Below, one piece after another: positions 1-12,225 of a stretch of DNA of 64,000 bases. The notes beneath the pieces were generated by a model that worked only from the letters and a program-made list of their open reading frames with translations, ran no database searches and was not told where the DNA came from. Position 1 is the first letter of the stretch; the number at the start of each line of letters is the position of its first letter. Source of the stretch: Temnopleurus reevesii (taxonomy: Eukaryota; Echinodermata; Echinoidea; Temnopleuroida; Temnopleuridae); NCBI GenBank assembly GCA_036244855.1, contig BQKZ01001732.1, forward strand, positions 30,050-94,049, given 5' to 3'. Position numbers and translations under genes: made by a program.

Positions 1-226
1 GCCCATGGCGTTAATTTCCTTCAGCAAGAAATTCATCCACATCGTGCTGCACTCAACCCAGGTGAGGTGAATGGGTACCTGGCAGGAATATTTATTCTTT
101 GAAATGCCAAGTGCACCGTGAATGGCTGCCGGGCTAAAGCCAGGGTAATAATAATGTAAAGCGCCTTGAGCACTCAGCAGAGTGGATACGTGCGCTATAT
201 AAATTGCATCTATTATTATTATTATT
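1..226 (+). repeat. tRNA-derived SINE, 3' part (cut by window start)
   Basis: This matches the fuller copy at 22886-23169 almost base for base from the TTAATTTCCTTCAGCA motif onward. It ends with the GCGCTATATAAAT motif and an (ATT)n tail at about 209-226. The tRNA-like head with its A and B boxes lies outside the window or is missing. Short tails of this kind are usual for SINEs moved in trans by a LINE. It does not encode protein. Family membership is firm because two copies are in the window; the family name is not known to me. Confidence 0.85.
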
Positions 227-755
227 AAAAAATCTTAGATTGAATAGAATTCATCGCAATGAATTGTGAAAATAGACATTTTCAAATAATGAATTAAAAT
301 ATCTTAAATTGTTTCCCAAACATCTCAAAGAAAATACCTTTTGAATGTCTATTCCGAAGTTAGCACGTAGGCTTACACATATACAAATTTACATGTAGAA
401 AAAAAAATGTCACAATAATTGGGAAAAGCACACTTTTCAAGTCCATCCAACCAATTTATGGCATGAAATATTAGATTTATTGCATGGAAACGAATGAATA
501 TGACAAAAGAAATTGGGAAGCATTGTCACGCATGTGCTCTTAATGATCTAGATCTATGTCTTTAAAAAAGCAATTCGTACTCTGCTTACGTGCATGACAG
601 CACAGTCGGGTCCATAAGAGATCAGAATAGTGCACTGAACACTTGAGGTGGGTTTTCTTAAGTGATGACAAATGAAACGTAATAGCAAAAGACAATTCAG
701 AGTTTACTCTAAAGTAGCGTAGACCAAATCTAGGTAGTTTACTTTGTGTTGTCTT
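227..755. other. AT-rich non-coding stretch
   Basis: No repeat unit, splice-flanked open frame or RNA gene is recognised here. The only open frames are by-products of the purine tract that follows. Confidence 0.5.
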
Positions 756-1253
756 TGAGGAGATAGAGGGGGTAGGGAGAAAGAAAGAGAAAATGAGAAG
801 GAATCTGAGATGGAGGAGGGAAGGACGATAAAGGAGAGAGGGGAAAGGGGAGAGGAGGAAGAGGGGAAAGAAGAGTAGAGGAGGAGGGGGAGGAGGAGGA
901 GGAGGAGGAGGCGGAGGCAGAGAAGGGGAGAGGAGGATGGAAGAAAGAGATGGGAGGAGGGGAAGGAGGAAGAAGATAAGGACGAGAAGTGACAGGGGAC
1001 AATGAATAAAATAAGGAAGACAAGGAGGAGGGGAGGAGGAGAGTAAGGCAGAGGAGAGGGAGGCGGAAGAGATGGAGAAGGATAGCAAGGAGAATGACGA
1101 GGATAAGGTGGAGCAGCAGTGTTGGAGGGGAGAAGGAAAAGGAGGTAGTGACAGGAAGTAGGATGAGGGAGAAAATGAGGAGGAGAGCTGGGGAGGAGAA
1201 TGAGGAGGAGGAGGAGGAAGACAAGGATACAGAGAAAAAGAAGGAGGAAAGAG
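756..1253. repeat. Long purine (GGA/GAA) tract
   Basis: About 500 bp in which the + strand is almost only G and A, mostly GGA, GAGG and GAAA blocks with few pyrimidine interruptions. Apparent ORFs on either strand here are low-complexity (Glu/Arg/Lys-rich on +, Ser/Pro/Leu-rich on -) and are not genes. Tracts of this type can adopt triplex (H-DNA) structure, which is general knowledge and not shown here. Confidence 0.9.
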
Positions 1254-1255
1254 TT

Positions 1256-1380
1256 ATGTTGGTGTTTGTGGTGGTGGTGTTTATGGTGGTGGTGGTGGTG
1301 GTGGTGATGGTGGTGGTGGTGGTGGTGTTGATGTTGTTGTTGATGGTTGTGGCAGTGGTGTTAGGGACACTTGCAGTAGT
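1256..1380. repeat. (GGT)n/(GTT)n microsatellite
   Basis: An imperfect trinucleotide array of GGT with some GTT and GAT units directly abuts the purine tract, so the strand asymmetry continues as a G/T-rich + strand. Confidence 0.9.
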
Positions 1381-2317
1381 GTAAGGAAGCTACGAATGTT
1401 TTATAGGCCAATGTCATAAGTTCCAGTCATGCAGATAAAAATAATATGTCTAAAAAGAAAAATATACACCAATAATTTTCAGTATGCTGTCCATCATATC
1501 AATCACTCTCCACTAGGAATGTTAATAAAAATATGAAGAATATTCAAATAAATTTTGTTGATCTTAAGCAATTCTCTTCCTTCTCTCTCAACACATGTTC
1601 ATCTCATTTTTATTGTTCCAATTTCAAACAGAGAATCTAGGTAGATATATAACTTGTTGAGAGAATTATGAATACATACTCAAAGAATATGGTTTATCTA
1701 TGAAATACCATCTATCTGGAGCATAATGACCTTTGACCTTGTACCTCAGAACGGGGTTATACAAAGAATATCTTTTAGAGACATTTAATCTAAAATTACA
1801 AAAATATATGATTTTTTAACAGTGAATAATATATTGGTCCAGTGAGACAAACCCTTTTTCATGATATTGTCTTCTCTACCTTTTCACATGTAAATCTTAA
1901 AGATTCTTCTTCTTCTTCTTCTTCTTCCTGTAGTGTGCAGGACCTCATAGGAGTATTGTCGCACAACATTGGTTGGTTGATTCAAAGTTAAATAAACAAT
2001 TCGGTCACAATTGAGAGAGTTTCAAAATTCAGATTCATATTCATCCTATATGTACACTTTGTTTATTGCAGGTCGAGAGTATATCTTGAAATTAGAATCA
2101 TGATCAATTTATATTTTCTCTAAATTTTTCACATTTATTTATTTATTTAAAAAAAAAATATACATATTGTGAATTATTGAAATGGAAAATAATATCATTC
2201 ATCAGAAACAGGAATATTGATTGTACAGCAAAAGAGGATTCCAGTAACAAAAAATGTAAAAGATAGGATTATTTGTTTGATAAAATAAAAAATTTATTTA
2301 CAAGAATCAAACTTTTT
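1381..2317. other. AT-rich non-coding stretch with a (TTC)n run
   Basis: No gene is recognised. The stretch holds a perfect DR1-type nuclear-receptor motif (1727-1739, listed separately) and a short (TTC)n microsatellite at about 1904-1928. Confidence 0.5.
1727..1739 (-). promoter_or_regulatory. Perfect DR1 nuclear-receptor motif
   Basis: TGACCTTTGACCT is two TGACCT half-sites one base apart, that is AGGTCAAAGGTCA on the minus strand. This is the consensus bound by HNF4 and RXR-type receptors. The match is exact and a second copy lies at 38570-38582. There is no evidence of function from context, and a chance or repeat-borne occurrence is quite possible. Confidence 0.3.
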
Positions 2318-2715
2318 CATTGAAATTTTCAGCACAATTTTCAACTTTCTAAATTCAAACGTGTAGCCAACCAGTCAAAAAAAGAAATTGAGTTCAACAG
2401 TACATGTACAAACATGTGTTTTTGCAAGAACCTTCATAAATGACTGGTTTATGGATTTTTCCTTGAAATTGATGATCTTAAACAACCAAATAAAATCAAT
2501 TTTTATCTTTTGTTTTCATTTAAATTTTCAGCAAAATTTTAAACTTTCTACATTCAACCATGCAGCCAGCCAGTCAAAATAACAAATTGAGTTCAAAAGT
2601 ACATGTAAGAACATGTGTTTTTATGAGAACCTTGGTAGCATATGCCATCAATGACGACTGCTTTATGGGTTTGTCCTTGAACATGATCTTCAAGAACCAA
2701 TTGGCGCATCATATC
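2318..2715. repeat. Two-copy tandem duplication, ~198-bp unit
   Basis: The TTTTCAGCA...TTTCTA...CAGTCAAAA...ACATGTGTTTTT series at about 2327 recurs at about 2525 with the same order and spacing and roughly 15-20% divergence. Small open frames here come from the repeat and differ between the two units. Confidence 0.8.
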
Positions 2716-4000
2716 TCACGTCATCACATCGTAAAAAGTGACATTATTAGTCTATGTGTGGGACTACAGTTAAATTGGTCGAATTGATAGGTTCCTCCCA
2801 TGGGACAATTTTTGTTTCATTCATTCATTTTTTGAAAAAAGAAGAATATTGTTAGTCTAGACATGAATTGTTTGGATAAAGGTGAACTAAAATTCTTTTC
2901 AACCTTGACATTAATTCCAAAAAATGGTACTTAAAATTCCTAAAAGGAATTGTTTGTTAGATTAATTACTTTCTAAAAGAATGAATACTTTGTTTCATCT
3001 TGTCTAAAGTCTGGAAGTGATACAAAATTGGTTGTCTGGGACCATTAGTGACACTTACTGAAATGTTGATTTCTGATATTTTTTTCAAATATTAATCTGT
3101 TATCATAATTTATACATGTCCAAAGAGTGTGACTTATAAGATAGAATGGTGATGTACTGTTATATTATCAAATTAGATATTCCTAAGTATTCGTTAATAA
3201 TGAATAGTTGAAAACATGAAAGGCACTACAATAGACGATAATCTTGCAGGCATGAAATTACTGTGACTTGCGGACCATGTTACACCTGTGCAGTACGGCG
3301 ATGTACATGTACATTGGTATGAAAACAAAAATGATGCCACATTTTGCATGCATTTGGGGTATTTTTAATGTTACTCAATAATTTGCATATGCAAAATGTT
3401 CTTCACCATTTGGGTGCTAAATTATATAGAAATAACCTCATATCTCTTGAACTATCGAAAATATTCCCTTTTTCAAATCTCATTCAATACCATAAAAACA
3501 ACAAAAGAAAAGTCTCTCATAAGATTGTCTTTGATCAAATCAAAATATCAATTGAATACGATTGAGAAAACTGTATCTTGATGAGGATAAATTAACCATT
3601 CATCTCAATTCCGAATGAAAACGTCAGTGGCAAAGTATCTGTAAGCTAAAGAAACACTCTCAAGAAACTAAATACCTAATTTCCCCACGGACTGTTACAA
3701 GTTCAAAAGTGATCCTTAGGACAATTTTCAATTCTCGTTTCTCTGTTTACCAAGCTTTCATTCAATAAGCAGTGACACAAAGCCACGATCTATTTTCTCG
3801 CACAGGGTCCGGATTGGGAGCGAGGGAGCTCGCGTTACGGAAAATTTACCTGAGGGGAAAATTCTGGGCTGCCACAATGAGTTAATGTTCATGTCACCTG
3901 CGTTTATCTCAGCGTGGGGAGGGAGAAGAAAGGGGAGGAAGGGGGAGAAGAAGAGAGATGCCAACCATTCTGGAATATCCATGAGGTATATTTTTTCAAA
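2716..4000. other. Non-coding stretch, nothing recognised
   Basis: AT-rich sequence with scattered ACATGTAC palindromes (for example near 3301-3312). No splice-flanked frame, RNA gene or repeat unit was identified. Confidence 0.4.
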
Positions 4001-4002
4001 TA

Positions 4003-4201
4003 CTGTATAAGCTGAAATTTTCGCGGTGGTTCTATTTTCGCTAATTTGGCGGTTATGGCCTCGCGAAAATTTCCACTCTATATGATGCACATTCATTTGT
4101 GTACAAACACTTTCAAGAACGTGAAAATAACAACACGCCAATGTGTCAAACTGGTCAGAAATCGCGAAAATATCTGTACGCCAAAATATTGGCTTATACA
4201 G
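4003..4201 (-). mobile_element. MITE with CTGTATAAGC ends, TA target
   Basis: The element starts CTGTATAAGC and ends GCTTATACAG, a 10-bp perfect inverted repeat, with TA on both sides (4001-4002 and 4202-4203). The interior lacks coding capacity. A reverse-oriented copy lies at 62148-62346 and related copies at 17211-17425, 19288-19499 and 51155-51362. TA duplication and short length fit a non-autonomous Tc1/mariner-superfamily element; the superfamily is an inference. Confidence 0.85.
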
Positions 4202-4369
4202 TATACCTTTTCAAGGCTTTGGTTACAAGTGAGTGCCTGATGGTATAGTCATTTTGTCATGTTTCTTGCACTTTTATTCAGCTGTTGCATTATTCACACT
4301 CTAATTTTGACCTCATGCATATTCCGGAACAGTTGGCATCCCTGGAAGAGAGTGGGTCAAAGGGGGAGA

Positions 4370-5560
4370 AGGAAGGAGGTCGAGGGATCTTTGTTGGGTT
4401 TGCTGATGAGACACAAGTCAGTAAGCAGAGACCCAAATGCAGGTAGTTCAGCAGTGGGAGAAATATGGAGAGCAGAGACCCAAATGAAAGTAGTACAGTG
4501 TTGGGAGGGAGGAGGAAAGGGATGAAGGAAGAAAGATGGGGGGATTGTTGGATCTTTGAATTGAGTTTTCTGATGAGACACAAGTCAGCAAGCAGAGACC
4601 CAAGTGTAGGCAGTTCAGCAGTAGGAGGGTGGGAGGAGGAATGGGTTAAGGGAAGAGAAGAAAGGGGGTTGATGGACCTTTGTTGGGCTTGCTGATGCGA
4701 CACAAGTAAGCAAGCAAAGACCCACATTCAGTTCAGCAGTGGGAGGAGGAAGGAGGAAAGAGGTTGAAGCAGGAGAGAGAAAAAGGGTCAAGGGATCTTT
4801 GTTGGGTTTGCTAATGAGACACGAATCAGGACAGCGGAGACCCAAATGTAGGTAGTTCAGCGTTGGGGAGGGAGGAAGGAGGAGGGGTTGGCGGAAGAGA
4901 GACGAAAATGGTCAAGGAATCTTTGAATTGGGTTTGCTAGTAAGACAAAAGTCAGCAAGCAGAGACCCAAATTCAGGCAGTTCAGCAGTGGGAGGGTGGG
5001 AGGGGGAAACGGTTGAAGGAAGACGGAGGTTGAGGGATCTTTGTTGGATTTGCTGATGAGATAAAAGTCAGCAAGCAATGACCCTAGTGCAGGCAGCTCA
5101 GCATTGGGGGAGGAAGGGGATGAAGGATGAGGAGAAAGGGGGTCAATGGATCTTTGTTGCATGGGTTTGCTGATGAGACAGAAGTCAGCAAGCAGAGACC
5201 CAAGTGCAGGCAGTTCAGCAGTGGTAGGGTGGGAGGAGAATGGGGTTGGAGGATCTTTGAATTGGGTTTTCTGATGAGACGCAATTCGAGAGAGCAAAGA
5301 CCCAAATGCAGGTAGCTAAGCAGTGGTAGGGTGGGAGGGGGGAAGAGAGAGAAAGAAGGTCGTGGAATCTTTGTTGGATTTGTCGATGAGAAATAACTCT
5401 GCAAGCAGTGACCCAACTGCAGGCAGCTCAGCATTTGAGGGAGGAAGGGTTGGAGAGAGAAAAAAAAGGGTTGGTGGGTTTTTTTCAATTGGGTCTGCTA
5501 AAATCGGGAAAGCAGAGACCCAAATGAAGGTAGTTCAGCAATGGGACTGAGGGTGGACAA
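4370..5560. repeat. Purine-rich tandem satellite, ~117-bp unit, ~11 copies
   Basis: The landmark AGAGACCCAA-like motif recurs near 4431, 4478, 4598, 4720, 4840, 4965, 5081, 5198, 5300, 5411 and 5518, usually 102-125 bp apart with one short 47-bp step. Each unit also carries a GCTGATGAGACA-like and a G/A-rich GGGAGGNGG section. The + strand is strongly purine-biased. Overlapping minus-strand ORFs of 74-146 residues rich in Ser, Pro and Leu are products of the repeat, with frame shifts between units, and are not genes. Confidence 0.9.
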
Positions 5561-6277
5561 AAATCTTAACATTTCAAAGAATCTGAAACAGGCATATATG
5601 TATGTTTGAATCACACAACTCAGATAATCCTGAAACCTGAAGTAATATATATCAGAAACACAACATTGATATTTTGAATTGAAATTAGCATGGAGAATTT
5701 TGTGTTCTAGTTTCCAGGCAATGTATAAAATTGAGGCAATTATGCAGTCATAAATATCCCAAACATCGCATATAAAATGTTAGCTTTTGGGCATACATTA
5801 CTACAAATTCTAACATATGCATTCACAAAGCTATTATTTCTGGATGATCCTGCGAATCAATGGGGAAATCCATCCCTCGTCTGAAAATGTACGCCCTCGC
5901 GCCCAAAAATGGTAGGTATGGGGTCGAGAATTCCCTCGTCAGGGGAAATCATGGCTTATAGCCGAAATGCCCTCTAGTGGATGACGAAGTCGAAGAGTTT
6001 TGACAGGTGAAAATGCAACATACCTGTGTACGTAGTTGAAGTTTCATCTGATTTACAGCAAGAAGGGAGTCTAAAAATGGGTATTCAAATATGAATTAAA
6101 TGGGATATACATGTAAAATGAATAGCGGGACCCAATTATTCATTAAAAAGAATTACAGAAAAATACAAAATTTGAAAGGAAGGAAATTCTAAAAAGTGGG
6201 ATTCAAAGGAAAATTGCCTATAGACATATGCTAAAACAAATGTATTAATGAATAGAGAATTATTTGAACCATTATTT
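5561..6277. other. Non-coding stretch with a small GC-richer patch
   Basis: Mostly AT-rich. A patch at about 5850-6010 is clearly richer in GC and CpG than its surroundings. On the minus strand it is followed by ACACAG|GTATGT, a possible splice donor. No convincing reading frame could be joined to it, so it is left unassigned. Confidence 0.35.
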
Positions 6278-6660
6278 GAACCTATACACCATGAATTTCT
6301 GCAATTGCAATGAATTTAATTCAAGTCCTTCTGACTTTCATGGAAAGATATTTGAGCATTTTGTTACATATCAAAGTAAATTTCAATTTTTATCAATGCT
6401 AATATTTGCTGGGATCTGCAAAAATATGAACATAGGAGATAAAGTAGAAAAATAATAAAATAGGGCACTTACAGTATTCTGTACACTATAAATGGCTGCA
6501 ATTGCAATGAATTCAATTCAAGTCCTTATGGCTTTCATGGAAAGATATTTGAGCATTTTGTTACATATCAAACTAAATCTAAGTTTTTATCAAGGGTAAC
6601 AGTTGTGGGAATTGACAAAGATATGCAGAAAAGAGAAAGTTTAAGATATGGTGGTAATAT
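6278..6660. repeat. Two-copy tandem duplication, ~197-bp unit
   Basis: GCAATTGCAATGAATT at 6301 recurs at about 6498, followed in both units by CAAGTCCTT, CATGGAAAGATATTTGAG and ATATCAAA in the same order. Divergence is roughly 10-15%. Confidence 0.85.
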
Positions 6661-8714
6661 TATACTGTTGATGACATCTCTTTAATAAAGATGAAATCTT
6701 TTGCGTCCCCATCGACGGATTATCTTACATTTTGACAGAGCTATATTCAGATGATGAATGGATCACTGAAACTAATTTTGAATGTAAAAACACAAACAGA
6801 TTATTAAAATAGAGATTTGTATGACAGCATTGAACCCCCCTGCATACAAGAATTAAAGTAATAACATGAACAATGAAAACTTAAAATAGACTCACATATT
6901 TAAAAACATATATTAACATGAATGCCAAAAATAAAACATATACCTATAGGTAAAATGAATAAAAAAATCCCATTATCTTACATATCTATCAATGTGTTTG
7001 AAATAAATAAACAAACATGTGCGTTTAATCACTCATGAAAATATTTTCTGAGTGATTTAAACATAAACTAAGATTGTTTGAAAAGACTTTGTTGTGAATG
7101 GTAAAACTATTCATCATTTTCCTGACAATTTTTTTTGCATCGTCACTATAAAGCTAAGGACGAAGGGAAAATAGTCGGATCGCTGGGACATATCCATTAT
7201 TCTGACCTTTATAGTGATGGAAAATAACCAAAAAATTCGGACTTGCAATGTATACTTGATATGAAAGATAGCCAAGGGCGAAAAAGATTTAAAGGGGAAT
7301 TACACCCAGACAATAATGTACTGTCAGTAAATGAAGAAAAATCAGATGAACAAACTGTGAAAATTTGAGCAAAATCGGATAATCCGTTCAAAAGTTATGA
7401 ATTTNTTCTATTTCCAAGGAGGAGTCCTTATCTATAAGGGCGAAATTGATAATGAAACATCTCAGTAAATAATGTGATAAAGTGACAGATTTAGAAGGGT
7501 TTTTATCATATGATTGACATATGTCAGTAATGGCATTAATCACTTGAAGAGGAGAATGTATTTTACCTGAAGAGAAACAAAATAAATAAATACTATCATG
7601 AAATAAATTAAATGTTTTTGATTTTGTGATAATGGGGTAATAACCCATTTTATCTGGTCAGGAAATATTGATCTGTTTTCAACCTAATTGAGGGATCAAA
7701 AGATCTATTTTTCTTCTTTATTTTTTAATATATTGGATAATTATGAAACCACCCATTGGTTATTCAATTTTCAAAATTGTATTTTTGCAAATTATCCTGT
7801 TTTATATGGGGGAAGATATAAAAGTACCTTTTACAATAAAGCATTACTATTTTTTACAGAACCAGTAACTTATATTTAATCATTTAACAATGTTACTTTC
7901 AAATTAAAGAGAAAAGCATTTGCAATTACAGCAAAGTACCTAAGCATTCTGTTTGTACTTCTAATTAAAATAAAATACTTATCTTCAAAACTTAATTTCA
8001 AAATACATTTGAAAGATCACCTTTATCGAATTTACATGTAAACAAAGCAAAAAAATGATTGACAGAGCTAATCAAAACTAGGAAAATGTCAGTAATTATG
8101 AAATGTTTACAAGACATACATGACGATTGGGAGGTCTTGGAATCATGTAAGGGGGTCAAACTATGTTTGTAGAGGGGCGTCTCAAGAGGTGCTTCAGTGG
8201 TGCCACTCTGGTGGAGGGGTACGGAGGAGGGTAAATATACCCTCATCGGGACTCTTAGATTGGTCTTAATGACAAATAAGAAATATGATATCTGCAATAA
8301 GGAGAATTATATGGGTAATAAATGTCTGAAGGAAGGCTTAACATGACATTTATAAGCTACAAAAACAAAGAGATGATATGGTGTCTAAAATTTTCAAAAA
8401 TATCAGCAAGAAGAAGCCAGATTCCAGAAGCATCATGGAAAACTTTAAAAAAAAATCATCTTATCATTGATCCAGTCAATCGTAATTCCCTCCCCAAATC
8501 TTAAATTGATGGATAGATATTGCAATATTTCTTACACTGTATATGTAATATTGATATGAAGAGGAGTCTAACTGCACCCCAAATTATGTGAAACAAAATT
8601 TACAGGAAAATTGATGATTGTAAGAACGGGAAAATCAAATCTGTGATATACTATTATCACAAACATTTAAGAAGAAAAAAAATGTATGTGATGACCTATA
8701 TTTTTGCCAATATA
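6661..8714. other. Non-coding stretch with MITE-like fragments and one N
   Basis: A 13-bp inverted repeat (TCACTATAAAG at about 7144 and CTTTATAGTGA near 7207-7217) marks a short foldback. The stretch at about 7292-7403 resembles the inner part of the palindromic element at 11522-11788 (AAATGAAGAAAAATCAGA, TTGAGCAAAATCGG, TTCAAAAGTTATGAATTT) and is cut off by a single N at 7405. A GC-richer patch at 8130-8250 has no recognised function. No gene is supported. Confidence 0.45.
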
Positions 8715-8770
8715 AATAGATAGGTAGATAGACAGATATATAGATAGAGAGATAGGTAGATAGATAAATG
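8715..8770. repeat. (GATA)n microsatellite
   Basis: Imperfect GATA/GACA/GGTA tetranucleotide array. Confidence 0.9.
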
Positions 8771-9539
8771 GTTTATTACATTAAAATTGATGCAGCTAAA
8801 AAGCTGCATTGTGATTTCACAAAATAAAGTAATAAAAAAAGTAAACTGCATACATATTGTTCAATAATAATATCGTTCTACAATAATACTGTTTTACAAT
8901 ATGCAAACCATACTAATCTCACAAATATGAGATTGGCAACCTACTCTCATGAATCTAATTAACCTTTGCCCTTTCCATCAATATGCAAATTATGAACATG
9001 CAAATGATTGCTTTATTCCAATAATCAGACCACATACACAGCTCTCAATGGAAGCATAATGTAGATTGGATCTAATTCTTTTCCAAAGCAAACACCATTC
9101 ATGGGATAAATGGTCTTTCAAATGATACGGTTGCTAGATATTTAGATCTTATCTCTCGAAAATGGCACACAAAATTACAAAACCAAATAGTGGAAGCAGG
9201 GCTGTTTCCATAATTAGCTAGGTTTTCATCAATGAATATTTGTATGAATGAAAAGATGTATTCTCTTTTCAAGGCTTGTTGACATATCTATGCCAGTAAT
9301 GAATGCATTTTATAAATGATTTTTTTCATCCGACAATTAAAAAAAAAAACAAATGCAGACATTTTTTTAGCACAATCCATTTTGAAAAAAAAAAACTTTC
9401 TTCACATACAGAACATTCACCATAACTTTGCAATTTTCTTGAGAATATAAATATACAAAAAGCTTACTAACAACATGCACACATCTGTAGTTTGAGAATC
9501 ATATGTAAAACACCAAATTTTCTGTTTATTCAACCAACT
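8771..9539. other. Non-coding stretch, nothing recognised
   Basis: AT-rich, with several A-rich runs. No repeat unit, exon signal or RNA gene found. Confidence 0.4.
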
Positions 9540-10150
9540 TTGTAGTGAAGATTAAAAATGTAGCCTAGACCCTCTTGTGCATACTAGTAAGTTTTACCCC
9601 CCCCCCCAATTTCTATGAAATACATTCAGCAAAACACAGTTTCCCATCCATCATGTATACATGAAATGTCTACAATCATACTCTTACAAATTTGCATTTC
9701 TGAATACCACCAAAACATTTTCCCAATCATTTGATCAACTTTTCCTACACAGACTCAAAATGAAGCCTATCTCTGCTTGACCAGAAAAATATTTTTTGTC
9801 AAATAAACACAATTTCCCATAAGTGTCCACTTTTCTATGTGTGCAAGAAATGTCTACAATCACATTCTTACTATTTTCGACAATTACATAAATACCATTT
9901 TCATATCATCCTGTCAACTTTCTTAAGTAGACTCAAAAGGTAGCCTGCATCATATTGTGCATACTAGTAAGTTTTACCCCCAGAAAATGTTTCTTCATAA
10001 TACATTCAGGTAAACACAATTTCCCATCCATTTTCCAAAGTATGCATGAAATGTCTACAATCACATTCTTACTATTTTCGACAATCACATAGATACCATT
10101 TTCATATTATCCTGTCAATTTTCCTAAGTAGACTCGAAATGTAGACGAGC
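9540..10150. repeat. Degenerate tandem repeat, ~185-200-bp unit, 3 copies
   Basis: GAAATGTCTACAATCA recurs at about 9663, 9847 and 10048. Each copy is flanked by an AACACAATTTCCCAT-like stretch upstream and an ATACCATTTTC...GTAGACTC stretch downstream. The first and third units also share CATACTAGTAAGTTTTACC. Confidence 0.85.
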
Positions 10151-10344
10151 ACATACAAGTATTTCAAGAGTCTGTGTACATATTTACATGGCAACTCTTT
10201 GCTCAGTGGCTTCCATTCAATCAAACGTTTTGTGGATTTCTGCTTTTTGGAGCAGACTCCATTGAGCATCCATTCAGAGTGCATTGTTACATGCCCACAA
10301 TATATGGAATATCTGTCTTAGAATAATCTTCTGAATGTAAAATA

Positions 10345-10445
10345 AGCTATCAAAATACATATTTCGGGGTCAAAATACATATTTCGGGATTAAAATACAC
10401 ATTTTCCAGTCAAAATACACATTTCCAGGTCAATATAACATTTCT
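10345..10445. repeat. ~22-bp minisatellite, about 4.5 units
   Basis: CAAAATACATATTTCGGGGT and its variants recur about every 22 bp. Confidence 0.85.
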
Positions 10446-10789
10446 CTGCACAGATAACTATTGAACTGTTAAGATGTAGACTCTTGTATACAAAATACCT
10501 ATTTCTCAGTTTAAAAAATACATGCCATGATAAAATATCATAGTTCAAATGCACATTTGCATTCATGAAATTTATAATTATAAAACATATTCTCTACAAA
10601 CACAGCTCATGAAATCAATAGCTGAAACAAACAAATTTTAATTTTAAAAAAGACTTGAAGTTTTCATTATACTGTATATATTATTTTGCATACCCATTGA
10701 CAAGCCTTGACATACCATTTTTAAAAGAATTATCCACATGAAAAACCATTTCAATTATTTATCTACATTTAAATATAATATAAAATGTG

Positions 10790-11430
10790 AGAGCAATGAT
10801 TCACAAAAACTGTAACACAGCCTTGGAATAACAATTTATGCAATTTCCAATGTTTAATTGTGTGATTTGAAAAATTCCAGTGGGAGCTTGATTGATATAT
10901 GAACTCATTTTAACCACTTTTTCAGTATAAAAACCTTCTATGAAATTTGATTGACAGTTTCTTACAAACAGCAATATTACCTTGGAATTTAAAAAATTGC
11001 CATTATCTATACCTAATTAGTCGGTTCAAATTATTCCAGTGGGAGCTTAATTAAAATAGAAAACACTTTTTACCACGTTTATAGGTTTATGCACATCCAA
11101 AACCAATATGAAATGTGAATAATAGTTTATGAGTTACAAACAGTTATATCAGAACATTGGAATTACAATCTATGCCATTACCGATTTTTAATTGGGTGAT
11201 TAAAATATTTCAGTGGGGCTTGATTTTACCAGAACCCATTTCAACAATTTTTATGATTTATCCACACCAAAAACTAGTATGAAATGTGAGTAATGGTTTA
11301 TGATTTACAAATACATATTAGAGACCTTGGAATAACAATTTATGCCATTACCCATGTTTAATTGGGTGATACAAAATATTTCAAAATAATCCAGTGGGAG
11401 TTTGATATGAATGGGAACCCATTTCCTGAT
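10790..11430. repeat. Degenerate tandem repeat, ~160-181-bp unit, 4 copies
   Basis: CAGTGGGAG or CAGTGGGGC recurs at about 10878, 11037, 11211 and 11392. Units also share CTTGGAATNACAATTTATGCC and a GAAATGTGA-like motif. Confidence 0.8.
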
Positions 11431-11521
11431 AGAGAGCTAATATATATATATAGCGAAATTGATTGATGAGAGTGAATATGCAAATTAATCTTAATTCCCA
11501 TCTCAAGGTTGTGGTATAGTA

Positions 11522-11788
11522 TTAAAGGGGAACCAACCCCTGGAATTATCATGCTCTCATTAAATGAAGAAAAATCAGGAGTTGTCTGACATGACGTCAC
11601 AGATTCAGTCGGTGTTGCTGATCGCAGGGATCCTCATGAATGGCAGTGTTTGTCAAATCTCTGTAACTTTGAAAATTCATAACTTTTGAACAGATTGACC
11701 GATTTTGCTCAAATTTTCACAGTTTGCTCGTCTGATTTTTCTTCATTCAATGAGTGAATGATAATTCCAGGGGTCGGTTCCCCTTTAA
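11522..11788. mobile_element. Palindromic MITE with TTAAAGGGGAACC ends
   Basis: Both ends match in inverted orientation over about 60 bp, starting TTAAAGGGGAACC and ending GGTTCCCCTTTAA with 1-3 mismatches. The right half extends to a TTCAAAAGTTATGAATTT-type interior. There is no coding capacity. The TTAA at each edge may be the target duplication, as for piggyBac-type elements, although TA or TTA cannot be excluded. A related fragment sits at about 7292-7403. Confidence 0.85.
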
Positions 11789-12225
11789 TAATCAAGCTTG
11801 GAAAGATTATGTTGATTGAGTGTGTGACCTAATATATGGAGTGGATTTGGGAAGTGGAATAGCTTCAGTGACCAATTGATGGTGCATTGTAAAGGTCGAT
11901 TGGGCATGATATTTTAGGATTTCTTTTTTAAATCCAAATTTACAATTTAGGGACCTTATTCATAATAAGAGGGAAACCATTTCCTATATAATAAAGAGAA
12001 GACAAGTAATATTCCTTCTGAAGAAAAAGTCCTCATTTTCACCATAGAGGTACCTGTTTATGCCTCTATGTTTTTAGTTTTGCACATCAATTTTGAAAGC
12101 CCCAACCAGGGCGAATTTTCAAACTTACAGCCACTGATACATTTTCTTCATAGTTGAGGCGTGAGGGTGGGGAGGGGAGGGGGGTCAAAGCTTTTCCTGT
12201 GTGACTCATTCCCCCCTAAAAAGAA
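11789..12225. other. Non-coding stretch, nothing recognised
   Basis: No exon or RNA signal. It leads into the G-rich first, degenerate unit of the following satellite. Confidence 0.35.

Noticed and set aside
540..1384. Open frames of 96-182 residues on both strands
   Set aside because: They lie wholly in the purine tract and GGT array; composition is Ser/Pro/Leu or Glu/Arg/Val only, as expected of simple repeats.
4290..5488. Several overlapping minus-strand frames up to 146 residues
   Set aside because: They come from the ~117-bp satellite; frames shift between units and no unit-level coding periodicity is seen.
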